From: Lamellibrachia satsuma | Taxonomy: Eukaryota > Annelida > Polychaeta > Sabellida > Siboglinidae | NCBI GenBank assembly: GCA_033239005.1 | Contig: BSQZ01000006.1 | Span: 12,699,662-12,763,661, forward strand | Reading direction: 5' to 3' | Length of the DNA: 64,000 nt | Program-made: the position numbers and the translations under genes | Notes under the pieces: generated by a model | Databases searched by the model: none | Told to the model about the DNA's origin: nothing | Seen by the model: the letters and a program-made list of their open reading frames with translations, nothing else | In this document: in pieces, positions 11,030 through 23,849 of the stretch | How the letters are laid out: each line of letters opens with the position of its first letter | Numbering within the stretch: the first letter of the stretch is position 1

Positions 11030-12060
11030 CTATGGGCAGAGACGCGTTGACTATAGCATATTCTATTCATAAGCGCACACTTACATTACCGGATCTGTAT
11101 CAAACGAATGTTGCTAGAACGTTGCAGAAGTCGACCAATGTCTCGATGGTGCACGTGAAACTGGACGTACAACAGCCGCAAACCTTAGCTGTGACCATAC
11201 CACCAATGTTAGTTTTGGCAGGCAACTTCGAGTGACCAAACGTGTCGTCATAAGTAAACACATTGGATCAAAGTCCGGACGACGTTATTCAGAGCATTCG
11301 ACTGAACAACAGGAACTGCAGCTGAGCGAATCAACACTGCCCGTATATCAGCCACTTCTAGTGGCATATATCCGATTTGTGATTGATAGTGCAAACGAGG
11401 AAAAATATTGTGTACAAGAACATTTAAATTTACACAAAGCGTATCTCATAAGCATTTAAAGATTGTCAATAAGAAGATCAACAAGCTCAAGAGTCGCTCA
11501 TTGAACGACCGATTGTTCCGGGAGCTTTCATACATGATAATGGCGAACTTCTGCGTACATAAGTGTTATGGCTTTAAAAGGGGATTGTCTGCAGGCTGCA
11601 GCATGAATGTAGCCAAGCAGGACCCTTTCTAACTGAGAGATACCTTCGAGAAACTTAACTCCGTTGATCGACAATTGCAAGGTGAAAAGGATGATTTCAT
11701 CCGCTGCAAGACTGTGATCGTGTCATTCACTGACAAACTGCCACAGTACAAGCAAAACGTCGGTTGTCGTGAATTCGGACAGTTTCCGACATTAATGATG
11801 AAATCTGCATCTTTAGCCGATGATACCCTGCTTGTCATATCACCTGCAGTCTATGCACCAGGACATGCTCAATACTGATTCACTGACTTGAAACAGTTGC
11901 ACACCCATGCATGGGGCTTAGGCCCCGTCTCTGCCGAAGCTGAATCTGGGCATGTTTCCATTCAGGAGGACCTGAATGGCATGAAGCACGAAACTGATCA
12001 GTGGACACCAGGCACAACAGCCGTACGAACCACCATAGGTCTGGTTGTGGGTGATAACAA
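11030..12060 (+). pseudogene. Broken transposon-associated ORF fragments
   Basis: At 11032-11235 an open stretch reads IHKRTLTLPDLYQTN, then a VSMVHVKLDVQQPQTLAVTI block and PPMLVLAGNFE. At 11455-11630 there is HKHLKIVNKKINKLKSRS, then a RGLSAGCSMNVAKQDPF tail. At 11640-11880 a block with FTDKLPQYKQN and REFGQFPTL faintly resembles the C-terminal region of hAT-type (ZBED-like) transposases. All are separated by stops and frameshifts. The first block looks like the N-terminal part of the same family as 8538-10447, which would mean the family's parts are out of order here. This is low-confidence inference. Confidence 0.35.
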
Positions 12061-12490
12061 GTCCTCTGTTATTTATTATTGTTTATTAAGAGCACGTGCG
12101 TTACATTCGTGAAATGCTTATGCCATTCCGGCGTGAATAATTTAATGTACAATAAGCTCAGTTAAGATTAAAAAGTTAAATATGTTAGTACATAGATATA
12201 TAATTAATAAAATGTCAATTTCATTTAAAAAAATGTGTTAAAAGAAATATTGAAAAAGTCGCATTAAAAAGTTACTAAAATAAAAATAATAGGAAAATAA
12301 ATAAAAATAATAAAAAACATAACTAGATAATTGTTTAATCCTTTTCATTACAAATAGTGTTAGACTGAAAATCAAAAGTGGGCGATGAGGTAAAAAGGTT
12401 GTAAGACTAATCACATAACGATATCATCAGATCTTTTCTAGTGGTATAACCCTAGTTTTCAACGTCCCAAACCACTCCCACGTTTCCGGC
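12061..12490. other. AT-rich spacer
   Basis: Very A-rich, with many aaataaaa-like runs on the plus strand (12180-12320). No gene. Confidence 0.5.
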
Positions 12491-12662
12491 AGCCATCTAA
12501 CAACGGCATACACAAGTTAACACTACTAAATATGTATTCGGACTTTTGTTAAGCTGCGTCGTAAGTAGCAGTTCAGATCGAACGACACGTTGGCCAAACA
12601 CGTTATCTTCGCAGTGGATGGACCGAGTTGAATGGTAACAATGGCAAATGATCTTTGGTGCG

Positions 12663-13019
12663 GCTTGTGCTCGGGAGAGACTTGTACCACGCGTCATCTC
12701 AGCTTGTGCTCGGGAGAGACTTGTACAACGCGTGCATATCAGCTTGTGCTCGGGAGAGACTTGTACCACGCGTCATCTCAGCTTGTGCTCGGGAGAGACT
12801 TGTACCACGCGTCATCTCAGCTTGTGCTCGGGAGACACTTGTACCACGCGTCATCTCAGCTTGTGCTCGGGAGAGACTTGTACAACGCGTGCATATCAGC
12901 TTGTGCTCGGGAGAGACTTGCACCACGCGTGTATATCAGCTTGTGCTCGGGAGAGACTTGTACCACGCGTGTATATCAGCTTGTGCTCGGGAGAGACTTG
13001 CACCACGCGTCATCTCAGC
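12663..13019. repeat. 39-42 bp minisatellite, nine units
   Basis: Nine head-to-tail units begin gcttgtgctcgggagagact. They differ mainly in the end segment (catctcag, or gcatatcag/gtatatcag). Plus-strand frames are open across the whole array. On the minus strand one frame reads HAWYKSLPSTS then stop, which matches the expected C-terminus of the transposase-like ORF that runs into the array from 13200. The array therefore appears to be amplified from the 3' end of that ORF. Confidence 0.9.
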
Positions 13020-14350
13020 TGGTATCATTTGTTGCATACACAACTTTACCAAGTCCTTCTTTTTAGCCTCACTTATCGGAATATGATTCTGATATGCTTC
13101 CTGAAGGTAGTACTGCACGGCCACGTCCACAGACATTAATCTGTTTGAAGTCATCACTGTAGTTGTAGCGATACTGTATGATTCCTGGTTTGGCTTTCTC
13201 ATACCTGAAGCAATTCACCAGTAGCCAATTCACAAGGTTGCCATCTTCATCTTGCCTTCGGTTTTTCATAATCTTCTGTGCCAAGCATTGCAGGTCGAAC
13301 ATGTCGTCGTGATGAAGATTCACAACAGTGTACGGATATCGACGCCTTGCTCTGCGGAAGATGGACATCTAGTCAATGATAGTGTACACAGCTATGTATT
13401 TCTTCTCGGTTTCAATAGCAGAATGCATGCTATCGCATTCCATGTACGAATGTCCACTCTCTAGAAAATTGTGTGTTATTATTTCAAGTTGAGTTTTCTG
13501 AACAGCGTACGTGAGCAGCCGCATTTTGATTCCTAGTTTGGCCACTGCATGTATCAGAGTACAATGACACTTCTTTTACAGTAGGAGACAACGGACACAG
13601 CCATTTAAGGAAACAGGTTCCAATTTCATCACTCCCCCTGCCTCCCTCTATCTCTGACCAGTAATAGCATACAGCATCATTGGGAGGAACAGCACTGTAA
13701 ACGCAGATGTTGTAAATGCACAGTTTTCGACTATAGTACATGAGTGACACATCATTACTAGGTATTTGAAGAATGCTTTGTAAGTCGAAAGTTGCCGATA
13801 CAAATGTTTCCTTTTCTTCGGTAGCCCTGCTTCCTCACACTGAGCTTTGTATAGATGATACGTTTTGGTTATAGAAAGATTTTGGTCAAGATACCGTCTG
13901 CGAGTGATTCTATTTGTGAGAAATTTTCAATGTGAGTTTTCACCAACCGGATAGATTCATAACTCGCTTTGTTTGCAGGGGTATGTGTCTACCACGCTTA
14001 TCTTCACCTAGAAACGGTCCTGTATCTCCTCTTCCTTGCCAAGCCGTGTTTAAAGGGCCATGTTCTTCTGAAATGAGAAAAGTACAGTGTACAACTTCCT
14101 TCGCTTCCGTTCGCCCCTTGCACGCTCTCGCTGGATATCAACGTTTTGTATTGTACAACAGGAAATCCTTCTGACGAGAATAATCTTCCCGCTTCCAGTA
14201 TTCTGCGCATAACCTGGCCCTATCCTCTGCAGTGAACCTTTCATTGCACTTGTATCGACACTTTTGACCTGACGAGCGCGCGAGCCGAGTTGCCTCTGTA
14301 AGCAGTCGTCTCGCAGCACAACGGTATAGGCACCTCCCGACTTGCCACAA
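12936..14350 (-). pseudogene. Decayed transposase-like ORF of an unnamed family
   Basis: Minus-strand blocks, from N- to C-terminus. At about 14300-14140: KCRYKCNERFTAEDRARLC, then an EYWKREDYSRQKDFLL block, which is a cysteine-containing N-terminal domain. At about 13770-13510: VSLMYYSRKLCIYNICVYSA, then a WSEIEGGRGSDEIGTCFLKW block and VKEVSLYSDTCSGQTRNQ. At about 13320-13190: HHDDMFDLQCLAQKIMKNR, then FRYEKAKPGIIQYRY. At 13060-12936: DLVKLCMQQMIPAE and the terminal YKSLPSTS. I recognise this order from repetitive ORFs in arthropod and marine invertebrate genomes, but I do not know an accepted family name. YSDTCxGQxRNQ may carry a catalytic acidic residue. At least four frame changes mean it is dead. 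Confidence 0.55.
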
Positions 14351-14369
14351 CGTGATGAATGCGACAATA

Positions 14370-14820
14370 CAAATAAACTAACTGACGATTTTATAGACTT
14401 GTGAGGTTAAAGAAAAAACGGATAAATCATTAGTCCAGTCACGAGTCATTAAGTGTTATTTACGAATCATTGAGTTTATTCATGATTAAAATTAAAGGTC
14501 AAACAAACAAGTAATAATAGGATTCAAGTTGAGTCTAGTTTGAGACACGGCAACTGGAAGAAGAAGATGATTTTTTTATTTGACCAATGTAACATTTCAA
14601 AAGATACAGACGTACGTCCATGTTAACAAAGCAATATTATATAGCATAAGTTTGTAATTTTACAATGAACGTAGCGTTTACTAAGATAACATAATAGTAG
14701 TAGGGACAGGAGACTCATCAAAGACTTACTAGTCACTATCGAGGAGCCACCTTATAAATTAAAATATGTATAAGTTAGTTCGTCAAACAAGTGCAATTCT
14801 TCCAAATAGAAGGAAAACAT
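14370..14820. other. Spacer without recognised features
   Basis: AT-rich sequence, nothing supported on either strand. Confidence 0.4.
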
Positions 14821-14824
14821 AATG

Positions 14825-15043
<219 letters not shown>

Positions 15044-15350
15044 TAAATCTGCAAAAGTGGGTATTCTCTTTGTGTAGTTGTAGTTGTGAATATGTGCTTT
15101 CGTTGAGTGTGTGTTTAGTTGCATGTATTGTCATTGTTGGTTAGATTATTATTTTTTTATCAGAGTCGGCATATTCTGTTGAGTGACCAGATCGAAAACC
15201 ATATCGATATTCAGCAAACAATTTTACTCTTCGAAATATTCAGACAGTTGATGCTAATTACTTTTTCTACAACTTTTGATATTGTTGGCAAAAGAGAGAT
15301 TGACCTGTAAATGAGTTAACAAGGCTGGGCCTTCTTTCTTAACAATTGGA

Positions 15351-15422
15351 ACGACACACACACACGCACGCGCACGCGCACGCACACACACACAAGCACA
15401 CACACACACACACACACACACA
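15351..15422. repeat. (CA)n/(CACG)n microsatellite
   Basis: An imperfect CA-rich tract with CG interruptions. It lies directly downstream, in minus-strand terms, of the LINE endonuclease relic. Confidence 0.9.
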
Positions 15423-15439
15423 GTTTGTTTTATATTCCC

Positions 15440-15990
15440 GATGCAATTATCTTATTTTTATCTGGGTCATGGCTTTCTCTGTTTGTACATTAATTGGTAT
15501 AAATTTGGGAGTGGCCTCTTTATTCATTGCCTTGTCAAACAGTATTAAATATGGTTGATGATCAGATAGTGTTTTTAATACTGTACCTACTTTTGTCTTT
15601 GTTGATAGTTTATTTGTTTTAAGGAAGAAGTTGTCTATAAGAGTACCAGACAAAATCTCGTTGGTAGGGTAATATGTTGTTAGCATATCAAAAAACAAAG
15701 CACTACATATTTCGTTTTCATTTATCTTTAGCAGATTACCAAGCCACCCTTATAGCCAAGCAATTGTATTTGCGATATGTCATTATTGTCCGTTTTCCAA
15801 CTTTCTAGTAAGCGTATTACATTGAATTTAAAATGAATATTATTGAGTTCTTCGATACATATTTCAAATTAATTATTTTTGCATATATAGATTGTATGTT
15901 CGAGCTGAAAATACTTAAACGGTCTTTATATGCACATGCACCTAAAAACTGTAAATTTTCAGTGTCGTAATATGATGAGTGCTATATTTC
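15440..15990 (-). mobile_element. LINE endonuclease-domain relic (C-terminal part)
   Basis: The minus strand gives NLLKINENEICSALFFDMLT near 15740-15680, then GTLIDNFFLKTNKLSTKT, then TVLKTLSDHQPYLILFD at about 15600-15530. The SDHxP block carries the catalytic histidine of APE-type LINE endonucleases. Weaker similarity continues up to about 15990. No RT follows in the 3' direction, where sequence turns into the CA microsatellite. Related to the plus-strand relic at 7690-8250. Confidence 0.7.
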
Positions 15991-16084
15991 TTGAGTTCTG
16001 TCATTTTCATTATAATTTTGTTATCAAGAATGTGTTTTTTAAAATGTATTCGATACTACCATTGTGTAAAAGGTACGACTGATC

Positions 16085-18260
16085 AGATTAAGATACGATA
16101 AAGATAAGATACGTTTTATTACCAAGTAGCAAGTACAAGGAATTTGTAGTGTTGTGGCGTTAGCACAAACATACACTCATGCACCCAATCACACACGGAA
16201 CTAAACATTACATATCACAATCGTAATACTAAAAACAGTTGAAAACAATCTGGAGTAATATACTAGGTTGCAAGATTAAAAAATTAAAAATTTTAAAGAT
16301 TAAAAAATAAATAAATAAATAAAAAATTAAAAAGGCGACATTGCAACTACCTACCAGAGGCAAGACATTTATGATGGCTCTCCGTTTAAAAATCTCAGCG
16401 CTTGAGGATAGAAACTATTGTTAAATCGCATCGTTTTAGTTTTAATGCTACGGTAGCGCTTACCGGAGGGAAGGAGTTCAAAGAGATGGTTGGCTGGATG
16501 ATATTCGTCTTGTACAATTCGCTTGGATTTGCGCAAACTGCGAGATAGATAAAGAGATCTGATGGACGGCATATTTAACCCGATTAGTTTAGAGGCGTAC
16601 TTGACGACTGATTCAATTTGATTAATTTCATCTTGGCTGGCGCGACCAAACCAGACAGTGATAGAAAATGACAAGACACTTTCAATAACTGCGCGGTAGA
16701 AACGTGTTAATATTGCTTGAGATAAGCCGAATCGTTTGAGGTGTCTAAGGAAGTACATGCGTTTTTGTGCTTTTTTTAATGATGTCAATCATGTTATTAC
16801 ACCAGGAAAGATCTTTAGAAATAGTCGAACCCAAAAATTTTACAGAGTCGGCTTGTAAGACTTCAGTACCGTCAATGACAATGGGGTGGATGGGTGTTTT
16901 CTTTTGGCGAAAATCAATGATCATTTCCTTCGTTTTGGATATGTTTAGTACCAGGTTGTTGTTCTTACACCAGCCGACCAGTCTTTGAACTTCCTCTCTA
17001 TTCACAGACTCGTTAGCATTGTTGACACAGCCAATTACAGTGGTGTCATCCGAGAACTTAACCACGCGAACAGATTGGTTACCAGATACCCAGTCGTTTG
17101 TAAAGAGAGTGAAAAGGAAAGGAGAAAGCAAGCAGCCTTGTGGGGCACCAGTGTTAAGAATAACAGGTTTGGAGAGAGAGTTTTTGACCTTGACAGATTG
17201 AGGCCTGTGAAGAAGAAAGTTGAGAGTCCAATGACAGATGGCATGATGCACATTCAGAGATACAAGTTTATCAAACAACTTCACAGGAATTATGGTGTTA
17301 AAGGCCGAGCTAAAGTCCACGAAAAGAATCCTCGCATAAGTGCTCGGTTGTTCCAGGTGATTCATAACATAATGTAAACCTAAGGCAACTGCATCGTCCA
17401 CAGATCTGTTAGTTTGATAAGCAAACTGGTGAGGATCCAATAGACCGGCCGTGGAAGATTTCAGATAACGGAGCATAATATGTTCGAAAACTTTCATCGC
17501 AACTGAGGTAAGTGCCACTGGACGGTAATCGTTCATGGTAGAGACTTTAGCCTTCTTGGGAATAGGTATAATCACAGAAGTTTTAAAACACGTTGGAACT
17601 ATGCACTGTTGTAAAGATGAATTGTAGATGTCAGCGAATACTGGAGCAAGCTGATCGGCACAATTCTTGAATGTATATGATGAGATGTTATCAGGACCCG
17701 AAGCCTTGCGCGTACTCAGTCGCTTGAACAATGTCCGCACGTCAGCAACGTTAACGGTGAAAGGCGGCGACAGCCGGGGGAAGGACAGATCGGCGTTGTA
17801 AATGGCTGAAGCGCTTGGTTTATACTGTGTAATTTGATGTAACCCTTGCCATACAGATCTGGTGTTGTTGGAAGCAAATTGGTTTTCAAGTTTTCGTTTG
17901 TATTTGTACTTGGCCGAACTAATCGCCTTGCGCACTGCGTACTTGGCTCTCCGAAATTCTTCCCTGTTGCCGCTAATGAACGCTGAGTTTTTCATGGCTA
18001 GCTTCTGTGTAAACCATGGTTTGTCGTTGCCATATACTGTAACTGACTTACTTTCGTAGCAGGTTTCTTCACACCAGCTGATGTAGGCAGTAACTGTGTC
18101 AGTGTACGAGTCGAGGTCGTGGCAGGAATCTTTAAACATTTGCTAGTCCGTGCTGTCAAGGCACGCTTTCAAAGCAATCGTTGAGTCAGCAGTCCGCTTT
18201 CTCACTGTCTTGGTGGTCGGTTTTATTGTTTTTAACTTCTGACGGTTTGTAGACAGTGAG
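16085..18260 (-). mobile_element. L2/CR1-like LINE, 5'-truncated, RT domain nearly intact
   Basis: A 464-codon open stretch (18139 to 16745) holds the pre-RT region (KPWFTQKLA, WQGLHQITQYKPS) and the reverse transcriptase. Motif A is FVDFSSAFNTIIP, motif B is GAPQGCLLSPFLFTL and motif C is VVKFSDDTTVIG (FSDD rather than FADD). A frameshift near 16780 separates it from the C-terminal domain, which is open from 16788 to 16369. Upstream homology continues through an in-frame TAG (18143-18145, normally a tryptophan in this block) to about 18240. No endonuclease domain is present, so the copy is 5'-truncated. The 3' end carries AATAAA (minus strand, 16120-16115) followed by ATCTT-like repeats near 16085-16112, as in L2-type tails. 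No other gene overlaps it. Confidence 0.85.
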
Positions 18261-18334
18261 AAATGAAGATTGTTCTGTCATTTGGTAGTTATAGTTGAGT
18301 ATGCAATAAAGTCTATATCATATTTGTATGAGAG

Positions 18335-18800
18335 TATGCATGTGTTCATAGGCATAACAGTGTTCTTAGACATGTCAGTGTCCATTAGGCATTGCAATGT
18401 TCTTGAGCATAGCAGTGTTCTTACACAAAATAGTGTTCTTAATCACAATGGTGATCTTCGACACATTAATGTTCTTAGACATAACAGTGTTCTTATGACA
18501 GTGTGCATGTGTTCATAGACATAACAGTGTTCTTAGACATGTCAGTGTCCATTAGGCATTGCAATGTTCTTGAGCATAGCAGTGTTCTTACACAAAATAG
18601 TGTTCTTAATCACAATGGTGATCTTCGACACATCAATGTTCTTAGACATGACAGTGTTCTTATGCATATAAGTGTTCTTAGACTTACCAGGGTTTTTAGA
18701 CATAGCAGTGTTCTTAGGCATATCAGTGTTCTTAAACATATCAGTGTTCTTAGATATAATATTGTTCTTCGACATATCAGTGTTCTTAGACATATAAGGA
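18335..18800. repeat. 18-bp tandem repeat with 167-bp higher-order duplication
   Basis: About 26 degenerate copies of an 18-bp unit (cagtgttcttagacatat and variants). The first 167 bp (from 18337) are repeated almost exactly from 18504, which gives a two-level structure. Both strands have long open frames because 18 is a multiple of 3. Confidence 0.95.
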
Positions 18801-18973
18801 CAAGTCGGCAGTTAAATAAACATACCGGTACAACATAAAATAATGTACTGAAGTAATACACAGAATGGAGTCTGATATGTATTATCTATGCGATGAAACA
18901 CTGAATTAAATTTATTGAAAAAGCGGGGGACGTGGGAGAAATGTGTATGTAGATTATATAGCATCTTATATGT

Positions 18974-19488
<515 letters not shown>

Positions 19489-19489
19489 C

Positions 19490-20280
19490 TATATATAATA
19501 AACGAAATTGCTATACAAAGAAATAATTGTGTCTGAATGAAGCGTGTGGTTTCTTGATAGTATTAACACGTTTCATCTATATGTGGACTATGTTAATATA
19601 ACTGTGTCTATCATTTAGTTTAACATATTTATACTACTTTGCTGATAGGCCTACTTGAAGAACAATTAGCCATTCATATCTTTATATAACCATTCGTATT
19701 TAACATCGGGTTAACATATGTAAAAATCATATTTTAACGACGTGGACATTATGAAACGCACCGCAGTGCACTTGAAATCTAGATATGTGTTTGTCACATG
19801 GGAATTCAGTCAAGTGTTTAATAACTATTTGCGGAAGTTGTTTCTTTATGAGGATCAGCTGGCGACTTTGACACGACCTTTTTTATGTGTTACAGTTGAA
19901 TCACAGCTGCTATACATAGGACCATGGTAAATGTAAATATGACACTCGGGACTTGCGTTTACGCCGTTGCTAAATGCAATATAACAGGGGTAACATTGAT
20001 TTTGTGACATGGCAAAGGAACTAACTTCCCGGTCCGGTGTAATTTACGTATCACGTACAGTAGCGTGCATGACATGTGACATGTTCAACTATATGACAAT
20101 CGAGGTAACGGTCTCTGTGGTCTCCACATACATTTGTGTATCTGCACAAATCACATAGTAAATGTTTTTTCTCGGAACGACTGTCATAACACATGCAGTT
20201 AAACGATCTGACCGCCGCGACGTATTGCAGGTGTACCCATCCGGACCTTTAATCAGAACTTCAGTCCTGACTGGCGCCTG
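19490..20280. other. Spacer without recognised features
   Basis: No gene or repeat supported. Confidence 0.4.
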
Positions 20281-20284
20281 TCAA

Positions 20285-20650
20285 TAGGTGGCACTTGCAG
20301 TGTCTAGACACGTTGCTCGTGTAAAGGTAAAAGGTGCGTTCTTGTACAGCTCGGTATCAACTCCTTGGGACTGTTCAAAACGCTTTACACTTCACTCTCT
20401 GGAAGACATGTTCATTCCAACGTCATCTCGACTTCTCTGGAAAGCATTCAGCCACGCTGCAACTACTGCGTGAAGAATATGTCTTCGTTGACATATCCAC
20501 CACTGTCTATAGCCACTGTCTGGAGCAACGCGGAGCTAACGAAATCGCCTAAGCCTGGAAACGGCAGCAAGATGATTCGAACCCGGATTTCCCTGATTGA
20601 ATCACACACAAAATCACACGCAACTTTTAGGTTCCTCGCAAAGTTCTAGT
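20285..20650 (+). repeat. Dispersed repeat with tRNA B-box-like motif
   Basis: Shares blocks with 3150-3205 and with 4400-4440 (around ccaacgtcatctcgacttct and attcagccacgctgcaacta). It ends with gattcgaaccc (20574-20584), which fits the RNA polymerase III B-box consensus. A convincing A-box was not found at the right distance, so a SINE identity is only possible. Open frames across it are not supported as genes. Confidence 0.5.
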
Positions 20651-21129
20651 CAATGATAACATTGAAGAACAGACAATTCAACATCGAATTATGCGAGAAC
20701 CAGAGTCGCTGACGGCGACGGAGGAGTTATCGGCACAAATGAGTGCATATACACTTTTCGTTAAAATGTAATCCAAAATTCATTTAGCCCATCACAATAT
20801 TAATATGGGTATACATCCTGGCACTTTCATTCTAGCTCATCATTTATAGGCAACATTGTATAAGCGTATAAATAATTAATTCAAAGAATTAACCGAGTTA
20901 ATATTTAACATTGTGTTCATTCCGTATAAAACCTCCATCAGCGTTTGTGTGTCGGCGCTGGAGTGGAAGCTCGCCTTGGACTCGTCTCGCACTGGCGGGC
21001 CTGCGCCCGATGGCATCTAATGACTGTCCATCAACTGACTGCCCAGCAAACGGCAACAACTGAAACTAAACAAATGGAACTGAAAAATAGTGCCAACATG
21101 AATAGATCAGATCAGTGATACCACCTGAT

Positions 21130-21130
<1 letters not shown>
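20650..21130. other. Spacer without recognised features
   Basis: AT-rich with a GC-richer patch at about 20950-21030. Nothing supported. Confidence 0.35.
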
Positions 21131-21846
<716 letters not shown>

Positions 21847-21849
21847 CCC

Positions 21850-23680
21850 AATGATCGTCTCGGCCCGAAAGATGCGCGAGAGGGATTGAGAGCCGTGAAT
21901 GCTACGTTGTGGCAATGGACCATTGGCTGCCGAACGAATCGATAATGTTTTCTGCCAAGATGTTCGAATATTGGATTCCCAAGTGCAAGAAATATGTTAT
22001 TTATTAACGCAACATTCCATTTCCCTGGTACTTCGAATACATACCGACTACAATGTGTGTGTATCAGGGACGTTGTTTTTTTCACAAAAAACTTAAATTC
22101 CCCTTATACGACCACTTGATTCACAAGTGTCGACGCAGGATAGCGATTTAAAATACATATAAATGATTGATCGTCAGCAGGGTTTGACATGAACAAATAT
22201 AAACAAATAACTGGTAATGCGAAGATGTTAAGATACAACTAAGAAGACACGTCCGCGCCACCTAGTGAGAATAAATACCATGTGTTAGGGTCGTTTGTTT
22301 TAGAAGTTATTATCGTAAAGACGAAATTAAGTAATCGTTTTATGTTTGTGTAATATGCTGTTGTTATATTTTATTGGCGCAATACGTTGTATAAATCCGT
22401 GTTTCAAAGCGGAATAGCCAGGTATTTTGACGAACGAATCCATCCGTCAACGATTTATTACAACGTTACGACTGCTTTTGTGAGTCCTTGCGTGTTTTTG
22501 TTGATGGACTCGGTGATGCACACGTTCTAAGCTCTGGCGCACTAGTCTCCTTTGAACATCGCACGACAAACGAGACAATGAAATATGCCACTCTTGTATA
22601 ATGCTAAATCTTCTCGAACGCGTGACAACACGCCATACGTAAATGTGCTGCCCAATACGTTTTGCTCATGTACAATATGCGTCATCGTAAACTCGGCAAA
22701 AATAAACGTCAGGTAAAAATATTTTTGGACGTGTATGTACAAAACGACATCCTGAGTGCAGTCATACAACGACAATGATACATTCACATAAACAATGATC
22801 AAATGCGCATGTTTTGACCACAATATGGATAAGGGCACGAATTGATTATGCCGATTACAAGCGTAAGCGTGCATCTAGATACATGTATGTATGAAATATT
22901 TACCAACGTAAACGCACACGTGTATGCATTCATCAGTTAAGATACACAAAGACAAAACCAAACAGAACGACGCAATGTTACAACCAGCACGGCATCATCC
23001 GGAAATTCGAAAACTCTGTCTTGCCGGTTGGGGAACCATCCGGGAAGACTGCCTATTGCTAAAAATAGCTTGCTTGTTAACTTACCTAATAAGCCATTGC
23101 GCATCACCCATCTTACATAAAGCTCATTGCAGGCACGTAACTTTCCTTGACCTAGTTAAGATGGCTGTGTCGTAGGGGAGACCGAGGCTAGTTGCATACA
23201 GCAGCACGTTGTTACAGAGTCGTTCCACGAAAGAATAGCACGCATATTGAGTCAACCAGCAGACACCCTGTCCAAAAATCGGGAGCTAAGAAGATGAAAT
23301 TAGCGAGGTGTCGACAAAAAATACTTTTTAACCACCTAAAACATTTTTTGGGTATGCCCACGTAATATCATCTCATGCAGCCACTTTTTATGTTTTTTGA
23401 ATGAAACTTGAAACGTGTATATTATATAGTATAAGGGGTTATGCCAAATATAAGTTAAACTGAAATTGAGGATTTGTTATCGTCCAAGTGCGTTCAACTG
23501 TAAAAATTGGGGTTGGGGCAAGTTGTTACAATTGTAACAACGCTCGGGCGGCTCGTACCGATGGCTCAACCAGCGAGTTATAGGTTGACAACTTGACAAT
23601 GACTTAAAGAACAACATTTATTTAACCACGACGCTATTTCACTAGTGAAACCTAGCGTTGTGGGTTATGACCAGTACTGT
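21850..23680. other. Gene-poor spacer with a 20-bp palindrome
   Basis: No supported gene. A short minus-strand ORF at 22542-22874 has no recognisable domain. A perfect palindrome, gttgttacaattgtaacaac, lies at 23522-23541. Confidence 0.5.
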
Positions 23681-23684
23681 AAAT

Positions 23685-23840
23685 GCTAGCAGCGTAAAAC
23701 AAAATAAACAAATATCTCAGAAGGACGGATTACACATAAATGATTGTTGGACTCTCGATAAACCAATGGCTTCCTTGTCCACTTGCCATCTGGGTGTTTT
23801 GCCATGGATGGCAATTTTGTTAAATCTTGTTATCTTTTAT
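23685..23840 (+). mobile_element. CR1-like LINE 3' tail fragment
   Basis: The last codons of a CR1-like ORF2 and its 3'-UTR (atctcagaaggacgg, then gttggactctcgataaacca and atggcttccttgtccacttg) match the 3' end of the CR1-like copy at 55085-55200. Only this tail is present, the usual result of 5' truncation during insertion. Confidence 0.75.
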
Positions 23841-23849
23841 GCTATCCAC

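Noticed and set aside
12632..13139. Three 143-163 codon plus-strand ORFs with LVLGRDLYHASSQ-type repeats
   Set aside because: They arise from the 39/42-bp minisatellite and are open in all frames. The minus-strand origin from a transposase-like 3' end explains the sequence better.
20574..20584. tRNA gene or tRNA-derived SINE
   Set aside because: A B-box-like word without a matching A-box or cloverleaf; retained only as a dispersed repeat.
22542..22874. 110-codon minus-strand ORF
   Set aside because: No recognisable domain, no splice or signal evidence; within expectation for AT-rich DNA.
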